From positions 124,001 to 188,000 of the forward strand of contig NC_134936.1 of assembly GCF_051020765.1 (NCBI RefSeq): a stretch of DNA of 64,000 nt. Reading direction: 5' to 3'. The notes below the pieces were generated by a model. The model had not been told where the DNA came from. It was given only the letters and a program-made list of their open reading frames with translations, and did no database searches. The translations under genes and the position numbers were made by a program. Source of the stretch: Lasioglossum baleicum. Lineage: Eukaryota > Arthropoda > Insecta > Hymenoptera > Halictidae. This document shows, one piece after another, positions 8,267 through 17,569 of the stretch (position 1 is its first letter; every line of letters begins with the position of its first letter).

Positions 8267-9466
8267 ATGTATCCCGACATGTATCTCTTCATGATGGATT
8301 TCGCTGAATCAAAATTTAATTCGAACGGGCCCTCACCCCTCTCTTCCTCGGACCTGTTCGCGTTCCAATTGGAACTCGCCAAGAAAGAAGCAATCCTTCA
8401 AGAGCGCGCCGCCAACCTTGAAACCGCGGCGAACCTCCGCGAATCGGAGCAACGCGCGCGGGAAAACGAACTATTGGCAATGCGTCGCGAGCTTCACGAT
8501 ATGCGGATGAACAGCATCGACTCGAATGCTACACGTTTCCGCCCCCGTTACGATTCGACCCCCCTCATCGAAACTCCTCGCCCCGATCCCTTGAACTTCA
8601 CGGTCAAACAAGCGGTCGAATTCGTTCCCACCTTCGATGGCAGCAACATGTCTGTCCTCCAATTCATCAGAGCGTGTAAACGCGCACGCGAAGTCATCCC
8701 CGCGCACGCGGAACGTACGCTTACAAAGCTCATTTGTAACAAGCTCCGCGGCCGCGCTTACGCTGCCGTGGAGGACGAGGACTGTTCCACAGTCTCTGAT
8801 CTCTGCAGCCGTCTTAAAGACGTGCTGGGCCCCCATCGCTTCGTCGACCAGTACCGGGGTGAACTGGCGAGCATCTCGCAGGGTCCCACCGAGCACGTGC
8901 TCGACTTCATTAGCCGCGTAAAAGATTTACGCACCGCTATCCTTGACTGTCACCGCGACGGGAACAATGTCGACGAAATCGATACCCTCGCCATCGACAG
9001 TTTCATTCGCGGCCTCATCCCCACCTTACGCGCCGAGGTCCGACCATTTCGAAACGAGCCGTTACGAGTCGTTTTCAACGAGGCCATCTCCGCCTACAAG
9101 CAGTATGAACTCGACAAACTGCGATATCGAGAAACCCCTCGCGACGATTATCGCCGCGTACATTTCACGGAGGCGAGCCCTAGTACGCCCGATCGCCGCG
9201 ATCATTATTCCCCCGAACCTCGACGCCGCGCCCCCGAGAATCGCGACCGGTATGATTCCCCCCCTTACGAGTTTCGCGGTTATCGCGAACCCCGAAACCG
9301 TACACCTGAACTCCGTTCCTACACCGAGCCATCTGCTTGGCGTGACCCGAATTTCGGAAGTCCGAGCGAGGGTGTCCGACGCCCCGCACCCCCGACTCCT
9401 CTCCGAGTCGGCAAAATTTTGCAGGTACTTCAAAAACCCGGGCCACGACATTCACGAATGTCGTAA
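8267..9466 (+). CDS. Gag of third Gypsy element (C-terminus frame-shifted)
   Basis: The ATG at 8267 is the first after the primer site. N-terminal coiled coil (residues about 25-85), then a retrotransposon capsid domain starting LNFTVKQAVEFVPTFDGS (about 110) with FIRACKRAREVIPAHAE and VLDFISRVKDLRTAIL, then an Arg/Pro/Tyr-rich tail. The zinc knuckle is only readable in another frame (about 9400-9491) as CRYFKNPGHDIHEC, where the second cysteine is replaced by phenylalanine. The designed Gag end is probably the TAA near 9610. Decayed but easily recognised. Confidence 0.85.
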   Translation: MYPDMYLFMMDFAESKFNSNGPSPLSSSDLFAFQLELAKKEAILQERAANLETAANLRESEQRARENELLAMRRELHDMRMNSIDSNATRFRPRYDSTPLIETPRPDPLNFTVKQAVEFVPTFDGSNMSVLQFIRACKRAREVIPAHAERTLTKLICNKLRGRAYAAVEDEDCSTVSDLCSRLKDVLGPHRFVDQYRGELASISQGPTEHVLDFISRVKDLRTAILDCHRDGNNVDEIDTLAIDSFIRGLIPTLRAEVRPFRNEPLRVVFNEAISAYKQYELDKLRYRETPRDDYRRVHFTEASPSTPDRRDHYSPEPRRRAPENRDRYDSPPYEFRGYREPRNRTPELRSYTEPSAWRDPNFGSPSEGVRRPAPPTPLRVGKILQVLQKPGPRHSRMS

Positions 9467-9600
9467 GAGGGAGTATAACAAAATAATTTGAGGCAGGGAA
9501 ACGGGACCAGCCTCCCGCCCGAACTAGCGTCAGGACGGGAGGCCCCAACTCCGAGAGCCGTTCCACGACCGGTGGAACACCGCGAAATGCCTCCCGTTTC

Positions 9601-9855
9601 GTCTCCGCAATAAATCTTGCGGCAGACTCACCGATCCCCCGCGTGACCGTTACCGCGCCACAATTCCTAACGCCGTGCGAGTTCCTCGTCGACACGGGGT
9701 CCGAACTGAACATCATTAAAACGTCTACCGTGAAGCCCGGTGTCCTCATCGACTCCGGCGACATTGTCCAAGTCCACGGTATCACCGAAGGTGTTACCGG
9801 TACCCTAGGCCGGATTGACGCGGAACTCAACGACACCATCCCCGTCTCCTCCAGG
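9601..9855 (+). CDS. Retropepsin-like protease fragment
   Basis: Reads PCEFLVDTGSELNIIKTS with the active-site DTG, followed by a hydrophobic-Gly flap-like stretch (VHGITEGVTGTLGRIDAEL). There is no ATG; it would be made as part of a Gag-Pol fusion. It lies in a different frame from gag and from the downstream RT, with a further shift at about 9855-9880. This domain cleaves the polyprotein. Confidence 0.75.
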
Positions 9856-9881
9856 TTTTCCCCGACGTTCTCCCTTCCAAC

Positions 9882-10631
9882 ATCGACGGCATTCTCGGTG
9901 CCCCCTTTTTCCATGAAAATGAAGAGATCTCTTTTACAAAAAGAGAAATCTCCAAAGATCACCTCAGCGTACCGTTTTCGAACACGCGCGAATACTCAAT
10001 TGAAGGCCGCACCGCCGCCTGCATCGCCGTTAGCGTAACCGGACCGACCGCCGGTTACATCCGCCGTGTAGAAATTAAACCGGGCGTATTTCTAGGTGAC
10101 TGTCTCGTCACCAAATCGAACGGAAGGGCATGCCTACGGTGTTTTGACACATCGGCCGAGGCAGCATCCTTTCACCTACCCACATTGGAGGTAGAAGAGA
10201 TCGAAGATCCTCCGTTATATCCCCCTCCCAAACCCGACCCCATTTCTGACTCCGGATCAGTTTCGGATCAATTCACCAATTTCACATCTCGTACGAGCCG
10301 GTCGTGCGAGTCGATCGACATCGATCACCTCGCGCCTAACCCAAAATCCGAATCGGCTTCGGATTATTCTATTTCTATTTCAAACCCAAAATCCGAATCC
10401 GCTTCGGATCATTCTAATTCTAATTCTAATTCAAACTCCGAATCCGCTTCGGATTATTCTAATTCTAATTCATACTCAACATCCGAATCCGTTTCGGATC
10501 ATTCTACTCCTAATTCAAATCTCAAATCCGAAACTGTTTCGAATTATCTCGCTACATCTCGTACGACTCGACCGTACGAGTCAATCAAAAACGATCACTT
10601 CGCGCCGATTCCAGAGATCGAAACGAAATGA
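9882..10631 (+). CDS. Pol linker with Ser/Asp/Asn-rich repeats
   Basis: In frame with the RT downstream. It begins IDGILGAPFFHENEEISF, the typical region after a Gypsy protease (DG.LG..F). It then runs into degenerate repeats of KSESASDYS/DHSNSNSNS type (about 10320-10560) and ends at a TGA (10629-10631). The stop is followed in the same frame by VHFSPQDITLRMKELC, so it is a single nonsense change rather than a gene boundary. The Ser-rich repeats look expanded compared with normal Pol linkers. Confidence 0.6.
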   Translation: MDGILGAPFFHENEEISFTKREISKDHLSVPFSNTREYSIEGRTAACIAVSVTGPTAGYIRRVEIKPGVFLGDCLVTKSNGRACLRCFDTSAEAASFHLPTLEVEEIEDPPLYPPPKPDPISDSGSVSDQFTNFTSRTSRSCESIDIDHLAPNPKSESASDYSISISNPKSESASDHSNSNSNSNSESASDYSNSNSYSTSESVSDHSTPNSNLKSETVSNYLATSRTTRPYESIKNDHFAPIPEIETK

Positions 10632-10664
10632 GTTCATTTCTCCCCGCAGGATATCACTCTGCGT

Positions 10665-11876
10665 ATGAAAGAACTCTGCGAAACAATTCCACTGAACCAC
10701 CTCAACTCGGACGAGATGTCCCATTTCAAAGCCTTATTATACGAGAACCATGATCTTTTCCACCTTCAAGGGAGTCGTTTAGGTAAAACAAACGCTGTAA
10801 CGCACAAGATTCCGACGACAGACGATGTCCCCGTGCATACGAAACAGTATCGTTACCCGCCGATCCACAAGGAGGAGATCGATAGACAGATGCGCGATCT
10901 CCTAGCCAATGACATAGTAGTTCCGTCCAATTCACCATACAACTCCCCCCTGTGGATCGTGCCCAAGAAACCGGACGCCGACGGTACCAAGAAATGGCGT
11001 ATGGTGATAGACTACCGTGCGTTGAACGAAAAGTCGATAGCCGATGCATACCCGCTACCCAGCATAAATGAAATTCTTGACCAGCTGGGTAGCGCTAAAT
11101 ATTTTAGCGTATTTGACTTGGCTAGCGGCTTCCACCAAATCGCCATGGACCCGGCGGACGCTGCGAAAACCGCGTTTTCCACCCCATTCGGCCATTATCA
11201 ATACAATCGTATGCCGTTCGGTCTGAAAAACGCCCCGGCCACATTCCAACGTTTAATGGACAATATCCTAAGTGGACTCCAGGGAAATGAGCTGTTCGTC
11301 TACTTAGACGATATCGTAATATGTGCCCGTACCCTGGAGGAACACCGCGCGAAGTTCAATAAATTAGCCAACCGCCTTAGGAATGCGAATTTGAAGCTTC
11401 AACCGTCGAAGTGCGGCCTCCTTTTCAAAGAAGTGGCTTACCTCGGCCATCAAATTAGCGAGCAGGGAGTCAAGCCGTGCCCTAAGAAAGTAAGCGCCGT
11501 TCAAAACTACCCGCGGCCGAAATCCGCGAAAAATGTACGCGAATTCTTAGGACTCGCGGGATATTACCGGCGATTTATAGACAAATTCGCGCAGATCTCC
11601 AAACCCTTAACCAAATTCCTAACGAAAGATACGAAATTCGCGTGGGGACCGGATCAGGAAAGGGCGTTCAACATGCTCCGCTCAGCTTTGTGCTGCGAAC
11701 CGGTGCTTCATTATCCCGACTTTAGTAGACCATTTAATGTAACGTGCGATGCCTCTGGCCATGCCATCGGAGCAGTCCTGAGCCAGGGGGAAGTAGGAAA
11801 AGACCGCCCAGTCGCCTACGCTTCGCGAATCCTGCACGGAGCGGAGCGGAAATATCAATATCAAAAACACAGCTAA
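10665..11876 (+). CDS. Reverse transcriptase plus start of RNase H, truncated
   Basis: A complete RT palm: WRMVIDYRALNEKSIADAYP, FDLASGFHQIAMDPADA, YNRMPFGLKNAPATFQRLM, and catalytic FVYLDDIVI. The connection region (FLGLAGYYRRFIDKFAQISK) and the first RNase H block (FNVTCDASGHAIGAVLSQG) follow. The frame ends within the SRILHGAERKY motif, and the last codons (about 11859 on) come from the adjoining TIR element. The ATG is internal to Pol. A typical 17.6-like Gypsy RT. Confidence 0.9.
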   Translation: MKELCETIPLNHLNSDEMSHFKALLYENHDLFHLQGSRLGKTNAVTHKIPTTDDVPVHTKQYRYPPIHKEEIDRQMRDLLANDIVVPSNSPYNSPLWIVPKKPDADGTKKWRMVIDYRALNEKSIADAYPLPSINEILDQLGSAKYFSVFDLASGFHQIAMDPADAAKTAFSTPFGHYQYNRMPFGLKNAPATFQRLMDNILSGLQGNELFVYLDDIVICARTLEEHRAKFNKLANRLRNANLKLQPSKCGLLFKEVAYLGHQISEQGVKPCPKKVSAVQNYPRPKSAKNVREFLGLAGYYRRFIDKFAQISKPLTKFLTKDTKFAWGPDQERAFNMLRSALCCEPVLHYPDFSRPFNVTCDASGHAIGAVLSQGEVGKDRPVAYASRILHGAERKYQYQKHS

Positions 11877-12558
11877 TAGCAACCGTTAGCTTTGAATTGA
11901 CAAGTCTTTGGAGATGTTCTCTCTACCGCGGCTCGAACGACACTGATTTTCCGCAAGATGTTTCTGAAGAATTTAGGAAGGGCATTTAGAGTGTCGAAAT
12001 TCGAAATGCACGCTGTAGCACGTTTACGAAAACGAAGGGACGGTTAGACAAATAATAGGATACGAGAAGGACCGCTTAAAGATTTATGGCAATCACATGT
12101 TCAGTTTTTCCTACAGATTGGTACGCAGAGTCGATGGGTAACCTTTCGAAAACGTCGTCTGTCCTTCTTTTAGAAAGTTCCTTAAGGAAGGTATAGGACA
12201 ATAGGGATGATACGCTGACCTGACATTTTTACCCCTTGCTGGGTAAAAGGACGGATGACGTTTTCGAACGCGCGGTTACCCATCGACTCTGCGTACCAAT
12301 CTGCAGGAAAAACTAAACATGTGTTTGCCGTAAATCTTACAGCGGTCCTTCTCGCGTTTTGTTTTTCGTCTAACCGTCCCGTCGTTTTCGTAAACGTGCT
12401 ACAGCGTGCATTTCGAATTTCGACACTCTAAATGCCCTTCCTAAATTCTTTAGAAAAATCTTGCGGAAAATCAGTGTCGTTCGAGCCGCGGTAGACAGAA
12501 TATCTCCAAAGACTTGTCAATTCAAAGCTAACGGTTGCTATTAGCTGTGTTTTTGATA
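11859..12558. mobile_element. Foldback/TIR element, about 700 bp, possible TA target duplication
   Basis: About 310-bp arms (11861-12172 and roughly 12245-12556) are inverted copies with a short unpaired centre. The tips read TATCAAAAACACAGC and its complement. If the outer TA is the target duplication, the ends are TCAAAAACACAGC. It abuts the truncated Gypsy RNase H on the left, but no Gypsy sequence resumes on the right. No transposase frame: a non-autonomous element. Confidence 0.8.
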
Positions 12559-12800
12559 GTGATATTTAAACTAATCACTAGACTGCGGATATTTATGCAA
12601 AATTAAGGGTGCGCGAGACCCACTAGGGACAATTTTTCTGACTTCAGCGACAGATGCGGCAGAATGAAGAAATTCCGGGAAAAGGATAAACAATGCCTTG
12701 TCTCTCCTGCAGAGTCAGACAGAGAGGAAACAGTCGCTCGCAGGAGAGACAAAGACAGAGATATAACCAAGCAGCTTGATTTTTCGATGAACTATTTCCC
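12559..12800. other. Unassigned repeat-flanking sequence
   Basis: No gene. The 12700-12780 part (CTCGCAGGAGAGACAAAGAC and neighbours) recurs at 13205-13275 and, partly, at 17331-17360, always next to the foldback copies, so it belongs to the same composite repeat. Confidence 0.4.
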
Positions 12801-13063
12801 ATTTCCTGAAGCGAAGAAGCAATATTTTTGGATGCTCTTTGCGTTGACATGTTCTCCGTGTTATTCCGGATCAACGTTGAGAGCCCTTTTTTGGAAAAAA
12901 TGTTCTGAAAAAATTTTCTTCTATAAAAACGTACGCTATTATTGTTTATAAAATTTCAAGAAACAAATTGCAAAAAAGGGCTCTGAACGTTGATCCGGAA
13001 TAACGCGGAGATCATTTCAACGCAAACAGCATCCAAAAATATTGCTTCTTCGCTTCAGGAAAT
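12801..13063. repeat. Foldback MITE copy A
   Basis: Arms 12801-12893 and 12971-13063 are near-perfect inverted repeats (starting ATTTCCTGAAGCGAAGAAGC). The AT-rich centre contains AAACGTACGCTATTATTG. The same family recurs at 13300-13558, about 14020-14180 and 16915-17244. Confidence 0.85.
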
Positions 13064-13299
13064 CTGAAAGAGTTCATCTGAACAATTCGTATGCCATCAT
13101 GGCTGCTTCGCTGTCGCGCTTCCCGACTTTCCGCCGCAGCGCTTTCGTCGTATCTCCTGCTATTCTTGCACCGACGGTAGATACCCATGGTATAAACCGT
13201 GGTCCTGCAGGGCTGCGACGGAGAGGGAGATATGTCGCTCGCAGGAGAGACGAAGACAGAGATATAACAAAACAGCTTGATTTTTCGATGAACTCTTCC

Positions 13300-13558
13300 A
13301 TTTCCTGAAGCGAAGAAGCAATATTTTTGGATGATCTTTGCGTTGACATGTTCTCCGTGTTATTCCGGATCAACGTTGAGAGCCCTTTTTTGGAAAAAAT
13401 GTTCTGAAAAAATTTTCTTCTACAAAAACGTACGCTATCATTGTTTATAAAATTTCAAGAAACTGCAAAAAAAGGATCTGTACGTTGATCCGGAATAACA
13501 CCGAGATCATTTCAACGCAAAGAGCATCCAAAAATATTGCTTCTTCGCTTCAGGAAAT
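13300..13558. repeat. Foldback MITE copy B
   Basis: A second copy of the 12801 element in the same orientation about 500 bp downstream. The two are separated by the same CTCGCAGGAGAGAC-type flank, so this is a tandem duplication of MITE plus flank. Confidence 0.8.
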
Positions 13559-13633
13559 GTGAAAGAGTTCATCGTTATAATACTGAACAATTCGTATTCC
13601 AAGACGGCTGGTTCGTTACGCGCTTTCCGACGT

Positions 13634-13719
13634 CCCGCCCGCGCGTCTCGCTCCCCGTAGCGGCCGTAGTGCTGCGAGCACTGGTAAGGCAGCCACGGGG
13701 AGCGAGACGCGCGGGCGGG
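13634..13719. repeat. Perfect 25-bp GC-rich palindrome
   Basis: 13634-13658 and 13695-13719 are exact inverted repeats containing GCGCGTCTCGCTCCCCGT, with a 36-bp loop. The same GC-rich block forms the inner arms of the hAT-type MITE at 34382-34640, so this is probably the core of a decayed relative. Confidence 0.8.
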
Positions 13720-14019
13720 CATGTGGGGGGATCTCTCGAGAGTGTGCGATGCTTGTGCGCTTGTGCCAGCTTGTGCCAGCCACAATCTATTTTTAGCACT
13801 TACCATGTTGCCATGTTGAGTTGCTTTACTTTACGGCAACGAGACTGAAATTCGGCTGTCGAGCCGTCGAGCGTATGAATCGCCATCTGGAGCTGGCCTT
13901 CGGGTCCCCGTGCAGCGATTTTTTTTTTTTTTCATTACACAAGTTTATTTGATCTTCTGTCTTCCTATAATAAAAAATACATTCAGAATTATAATTATAA
14001 TACAATTTCATAAAATATT

Positions 14020-14180
14020 GAAAAAATTTCTTCCATAAAAACGTATGCTATTATTGTTTATAAAGTTTCAATAGACAAATTGCAAAAAAGGGCTCTGTAC
14101 GTTACCCTGCAGAAAGATAGAGAATATTTCAATATCAAAATTATCCAAAAATATTGCTTTTTCGCAATATGTCTTGAGCT
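14020..14180. repeat. Half copy C of the foldback MITE
   Basis: Carries only the centre and right arm of the family (AAACGTATGCTATTATTG, then CAAAAAAGGGCTCTGTACG and CCAAAAATATTGC). It closely matches the left arm of copy D at 16915. The left arm is absent. Confidence 0.6.
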
Positions 14181-14195
14181 GGTTGGCACACGTTG

Positions 14196-14803
14196 CACAG
14201 TGGGGTATTTGGCCTGAAAAAGTGGAAAAAACTATTGTAGCGTTATTTATAGGCTCAAGGTTATAATATTATATAAGCTACAACATTATGAAATCCAAAA
14301 TACATTTTAGTATTTAAAAAATCAAACTTACCTCAATTTTTTGAAAAAAAAATTTTTTTTAAACTTTTACATATTGAAATTTGTAGACGACTGAATACTG
14401 TTCCTCTTTTGTTCGAAACATTTTTTCCTCAGATTATCGAGAACCCATGAAAAACCGTGGCGATAGTAGAATATTTGCACCGAAAAGCTGAAAAGAATTA
14501 TTTTTGCACATAAATTATATTGAAATGATGTAAATTATTATTTTATGCAAAATATGTGAATCTCGAAACTTTTTAGTAAATAAATATACATTATAAGAAA
14601 ATTTTAAATTATTACCATTCCTCAGATAATGTTTTTTCTTCGGTTGAATCTGCTGATGTAGTTTCATCAGTAAATAGAAAAAATAATATTGCAGCCTTAT
14701 TCTTCAGACGTTTAACTACAACAAACAACAAAAATTTTATGCCATACGCAAAAATTTAGAAATAGAATTTTTTCCACTTTTTCGGGCCAAATACCCCACT
14801 GTG
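14196..14803. mobile_element. Transib-like MITE with RSS-type heptamer ends
   Basis: Ends are CACAGTGGGGTATTTGGCC and its complement. The terminal inverted repeats match at about 35 of 36 positions. The first seven bases, CACAGTG, equal the V(D)J recombination heptamer, a Transib feature. The left flank is CGTTG. The right flank, once the nested hAT MITE is removed, is CGTCG, so a 5-bp CGNCG-type target duplication with one change. Internal sequence is AT-rich with no transposase. Confidence 0.75.
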
Positions 14804-14806
14804 CGT

Positions 14807-15452
14807 CAGAGTTGGGCAGGAATTAATTACATGAGTAATTAATTACATCTTGAATTACAATTACATGTAACTGTAATTGGAATTGCAATTACTTTCGCTC
14901 AACCAGTAATTGTAATTGCGGACCACAATTACAATTACTGGTTCAGCGAAAGTAATTGCAATTCCAATTACAATTACATGTAATTGTAATTGTATTTCTG
15001 CAATTCCAATTCCAATGACATGTAATTGTAACTGTAATTGTTAGTAGCAGTTACAAGTAATTGTGGCTGGTAGCTGCAATTCCTTTCCAAACTCCAAACA
15101 GACGACGCTCGCGCGTCGCGTGTGAACGTGAACATTCACACGCGACGCGCGAGCGTCGTCTGTTTGGAGTTTGGAAAGGAATTGCAGCTACCAGCTACAA
15201 TTACTTGTAAGTCTTGTAACTGCTACTAACAATTACAGTTACAATTACATGTAATTGGAATTGGAATTGCAATTACTTTCGCTCAACCAGTAATTGTAAT
15301 TGCGGACCACAATTACAATTACAGTGATTCGTCAAGTAATTGCAATTCCAATTACAATTACATGTAATTGTAATTGTATTTCTGCAATTCCAAATTACAG
15401 TAATTGGCAAGTAATTGTAACTGTAATTGAAATTACATTTTGCCCAACTCTG
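14807..15452. mobile_element. hAT-type foldback MITE inserted in the Transib-like MITE
   Basis: Ends are CAGAGTTGGGCA and TGCCCAACTCTG, with an exact 8-bp duplication CTGTGCGT at 14799-14806 and 15453-15460, typical of hAT. The arms consist of repeated AATTGTAATTACA-like motifs. The centre (15071-15190) is a perfect 56-bp stem with an 8-base loop, including a GC-rich core (GACGACGCTCGCGCGTCGCG) unlike the AT-rich arms. Confidence 0.9.
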
Positions 15453-15462
15453 CTGTGCGTCG

Positions 15463-16914
15463 CACAGCCGGAAAAGCCGGACAGAGCTAATTTAAAATTG
15501 GCTCAATCTTCAAATTCGCATAACTTTGCCGAGAATAATCCAAAAGTGATGAAACATCCACGATTATAAAGCGTAAATCTTCTCTACTTTTTGATGCTGT
15601 AGGTAATTTTTATAAAAATCACTGCTAAAGCGGCAATACACATATAAAATCTGATTTATGAAATATGTTGATATGACAGGTTAACAATATTTTGTATGTA
15701 TATATAATTACGATACTCACAATTAATTTTTGTTAAAAACGTTTTGCAAAAATGTTCTTCAAGTAATATTTCCCTATCACGATGATTGAATATGCTTGAA
15801 TGCTTGACGCTTTTCTTCTGTGTAATTTTGTTGATTGAAAAATTGTTCCAGACATTTCCATTTCTGACTAATATTTTTCTCTTTGTGCTCCTGCATTATG
15901 TCGAATAATCTTTGTCGGGTGATTAGTTTGATTCCAGATGAGTCCAACCAATTTAATTAGTCTTACGAATAATAAACTTAACACAGCATAATTAACACGC
16001 ACTAAACATAAACTACACAAAACAATACTTAAACTAAAAAAAAATACACTACACACAATATAATTTCCACTAAAAAATTTAACTAAACGTTATACGCATA
16101 TAAAATCGCCTTTGAATATTTCGCTCTGTAGTCTTCGATCGCACTGTTACAATGAATGCAGTCAAAAGCCAGCGAACGAGGACCAGAGGACTTACAATTA
16201 GTCGAAGGCTTATCTGCAGCATAGCAATAACATTTCAAATGGCTATAATCTAAACAGTTCTTTCGACGAGGTTCCGAGAATTCAAGAGGAGGCCCGTCGA
16301 ACGCGAACGTACAGGCGTGCATGGAGCGCTACAATTCTCAATCACCTTCTAACTAAATTAGCTATAAAACTTCGAGTCAGATCAAGTTAGATTCAATTCT
16401 TTTTGCACTTTGTTCGCCAATATATACTGAATAAAATGACATCAAATAGAACACGCGGACTCACACGGAAGTATAACAAAATCCTTGATGAAGTTCTAAA
16501 ATCGTAAGAAAAATTGCTGAATTATTGATTACTTTTAAATATTAATTAAATGCACAAATATACGCAACATAGAAATAAATACTGTTTCAAATATACATAT
16601 AAATATTAATGCTAAAAATAAATATTTATATTAATATTTACTTAATAAAAAGTTTCGCGATCTACACATTTATATCAAATTAACAAATTACATTATTTCA
16701 ACATAATTTACATGTAAAAATAATTTTCACCAGCTTTTCGGTGAAAGAACTGCAGTGTCACGATTTTCCAAGGGTTTCCGATAATCTGACGATAAAATCT
16801 TCCCAACAAAAGTTGAACAGTATTTAAACATCTACAAACACCTATATCTAAAATTTCAGAAACAATTTTTTTACAAGAATAGCAATACCGCTATGACGGA
16901 GAGCGCGGTAGCAT
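15463..16914. other. AT-rich non-repetitive stretch, one weak candidate exon
   Basis: Apart from the candidate exon at 16194-16322, I see no gene, RNA or mobile element signature. Short frames here are of chance length. Confidence 0.5.
16194..16322 (-). CDS. Weak candidate first exon, Cys-rich peptide
   Basis: From an ATG at 16322 the minus strand reads a Cys-containing peptide (FDGPPLEFSEPRRKNCLDY, then LKCYCYAADKPSTN). It reaches a good splice-donor consensus (AATT/GTAAGT) near 16194. Base composition is less AT-rich than the surroundings. I do not recognise the protein and no partner exon was found. It may be a chance frame. Confidence 0.2.
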
Positions 16915-17244
16915 ACAAATCGTTCAGTTTTATAATGATGAACTTAGAACTTCGTGAAGCGAAAAAACAATATTTTTCGATAATTCTGATATTGAACTAT
17001 TCTCTGTATTTATGCAGGGTAGCGTACAGAGCCCTTTTTTGCAATTTGTCTTTTGAAACTTCATAAACAATAATAGCGTACGTTTTTATAGAAAATTTTT
17101 TCAGTACAGTTTCCAAAAATAGGGCTTTGTACGTGGATCCGAAATAACACGGAGAACATTTCAACGCAAGGAGCATCCAAAAATATTGCTTCTTCGCTTC
17201 AGGAAATCTGAAAGAGTTCATCGTTATAATACTGAACAATTCGT
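16915..17244. repeat. Foldback MITE copy D
   Basis: About 330 bp. Outer ends CAAATCGTTCAG and ACTGAACAATTCGT are imperfect complements. The left arm resembles copy C and the right arm copies A and B, so D may be a hybrid or the most complete member. Confidence 0.7.
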
Positions 17245-17569
17245 ATTAAGTGATCATGCCTGGGCTTTTTCTCCGAGCGTAACTGACCTACGACGAATGA
17301 AGTAGGACAAGGATAGAGAGATCCTCGTTTCTCCTGCAGGGCTGCGACGGACAGGGAGATGCTGTATATGGGAAGAGTGCATGAGGGTCGATGAAGAATG
17401 TGGATGGCAAGTAAGAATGTGGGAAGTGTTCGATGATGAGGGAGGAGGGGAGGAGTAGATTAGGAGGGTTGAAGAGTGAAGGGAGGGTACAATTGAAAGG
17501 ATGGGGATGCGCGAGGAGCGTAATTATAATTGTAACAATAATTTTTTTATAAAACTTTAATGACCAAGT

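Larger units (their letters stand above)
8179..11858 (+). mobile_element. Internal region of third Ty3/Gypsy element (gag-PR-RT), truncated
   Basis: Order on the plus strand: primer site, gag (8267), frame-shifted zinc-knuckle tail, protease, Ser-rich linker, RT and the start of RNase H. At least three frame changes and one stop break the coding. The element stops at the RNase H motif that should follow SRILHGAERKY, where a TIR element begins (11859). No integrase or 3' LTR follows beyond that element, so the copy is truncated as well as interrupted. Confidence 0.85.

Noticed and set aside
8943..9491. Independent gene in another frame of the third Gypsy gag
   Set aside because: Only its last about 30 codons (the degenerate zinc knuckle) are meaningful; the rest is an overlap of the real gag frame.
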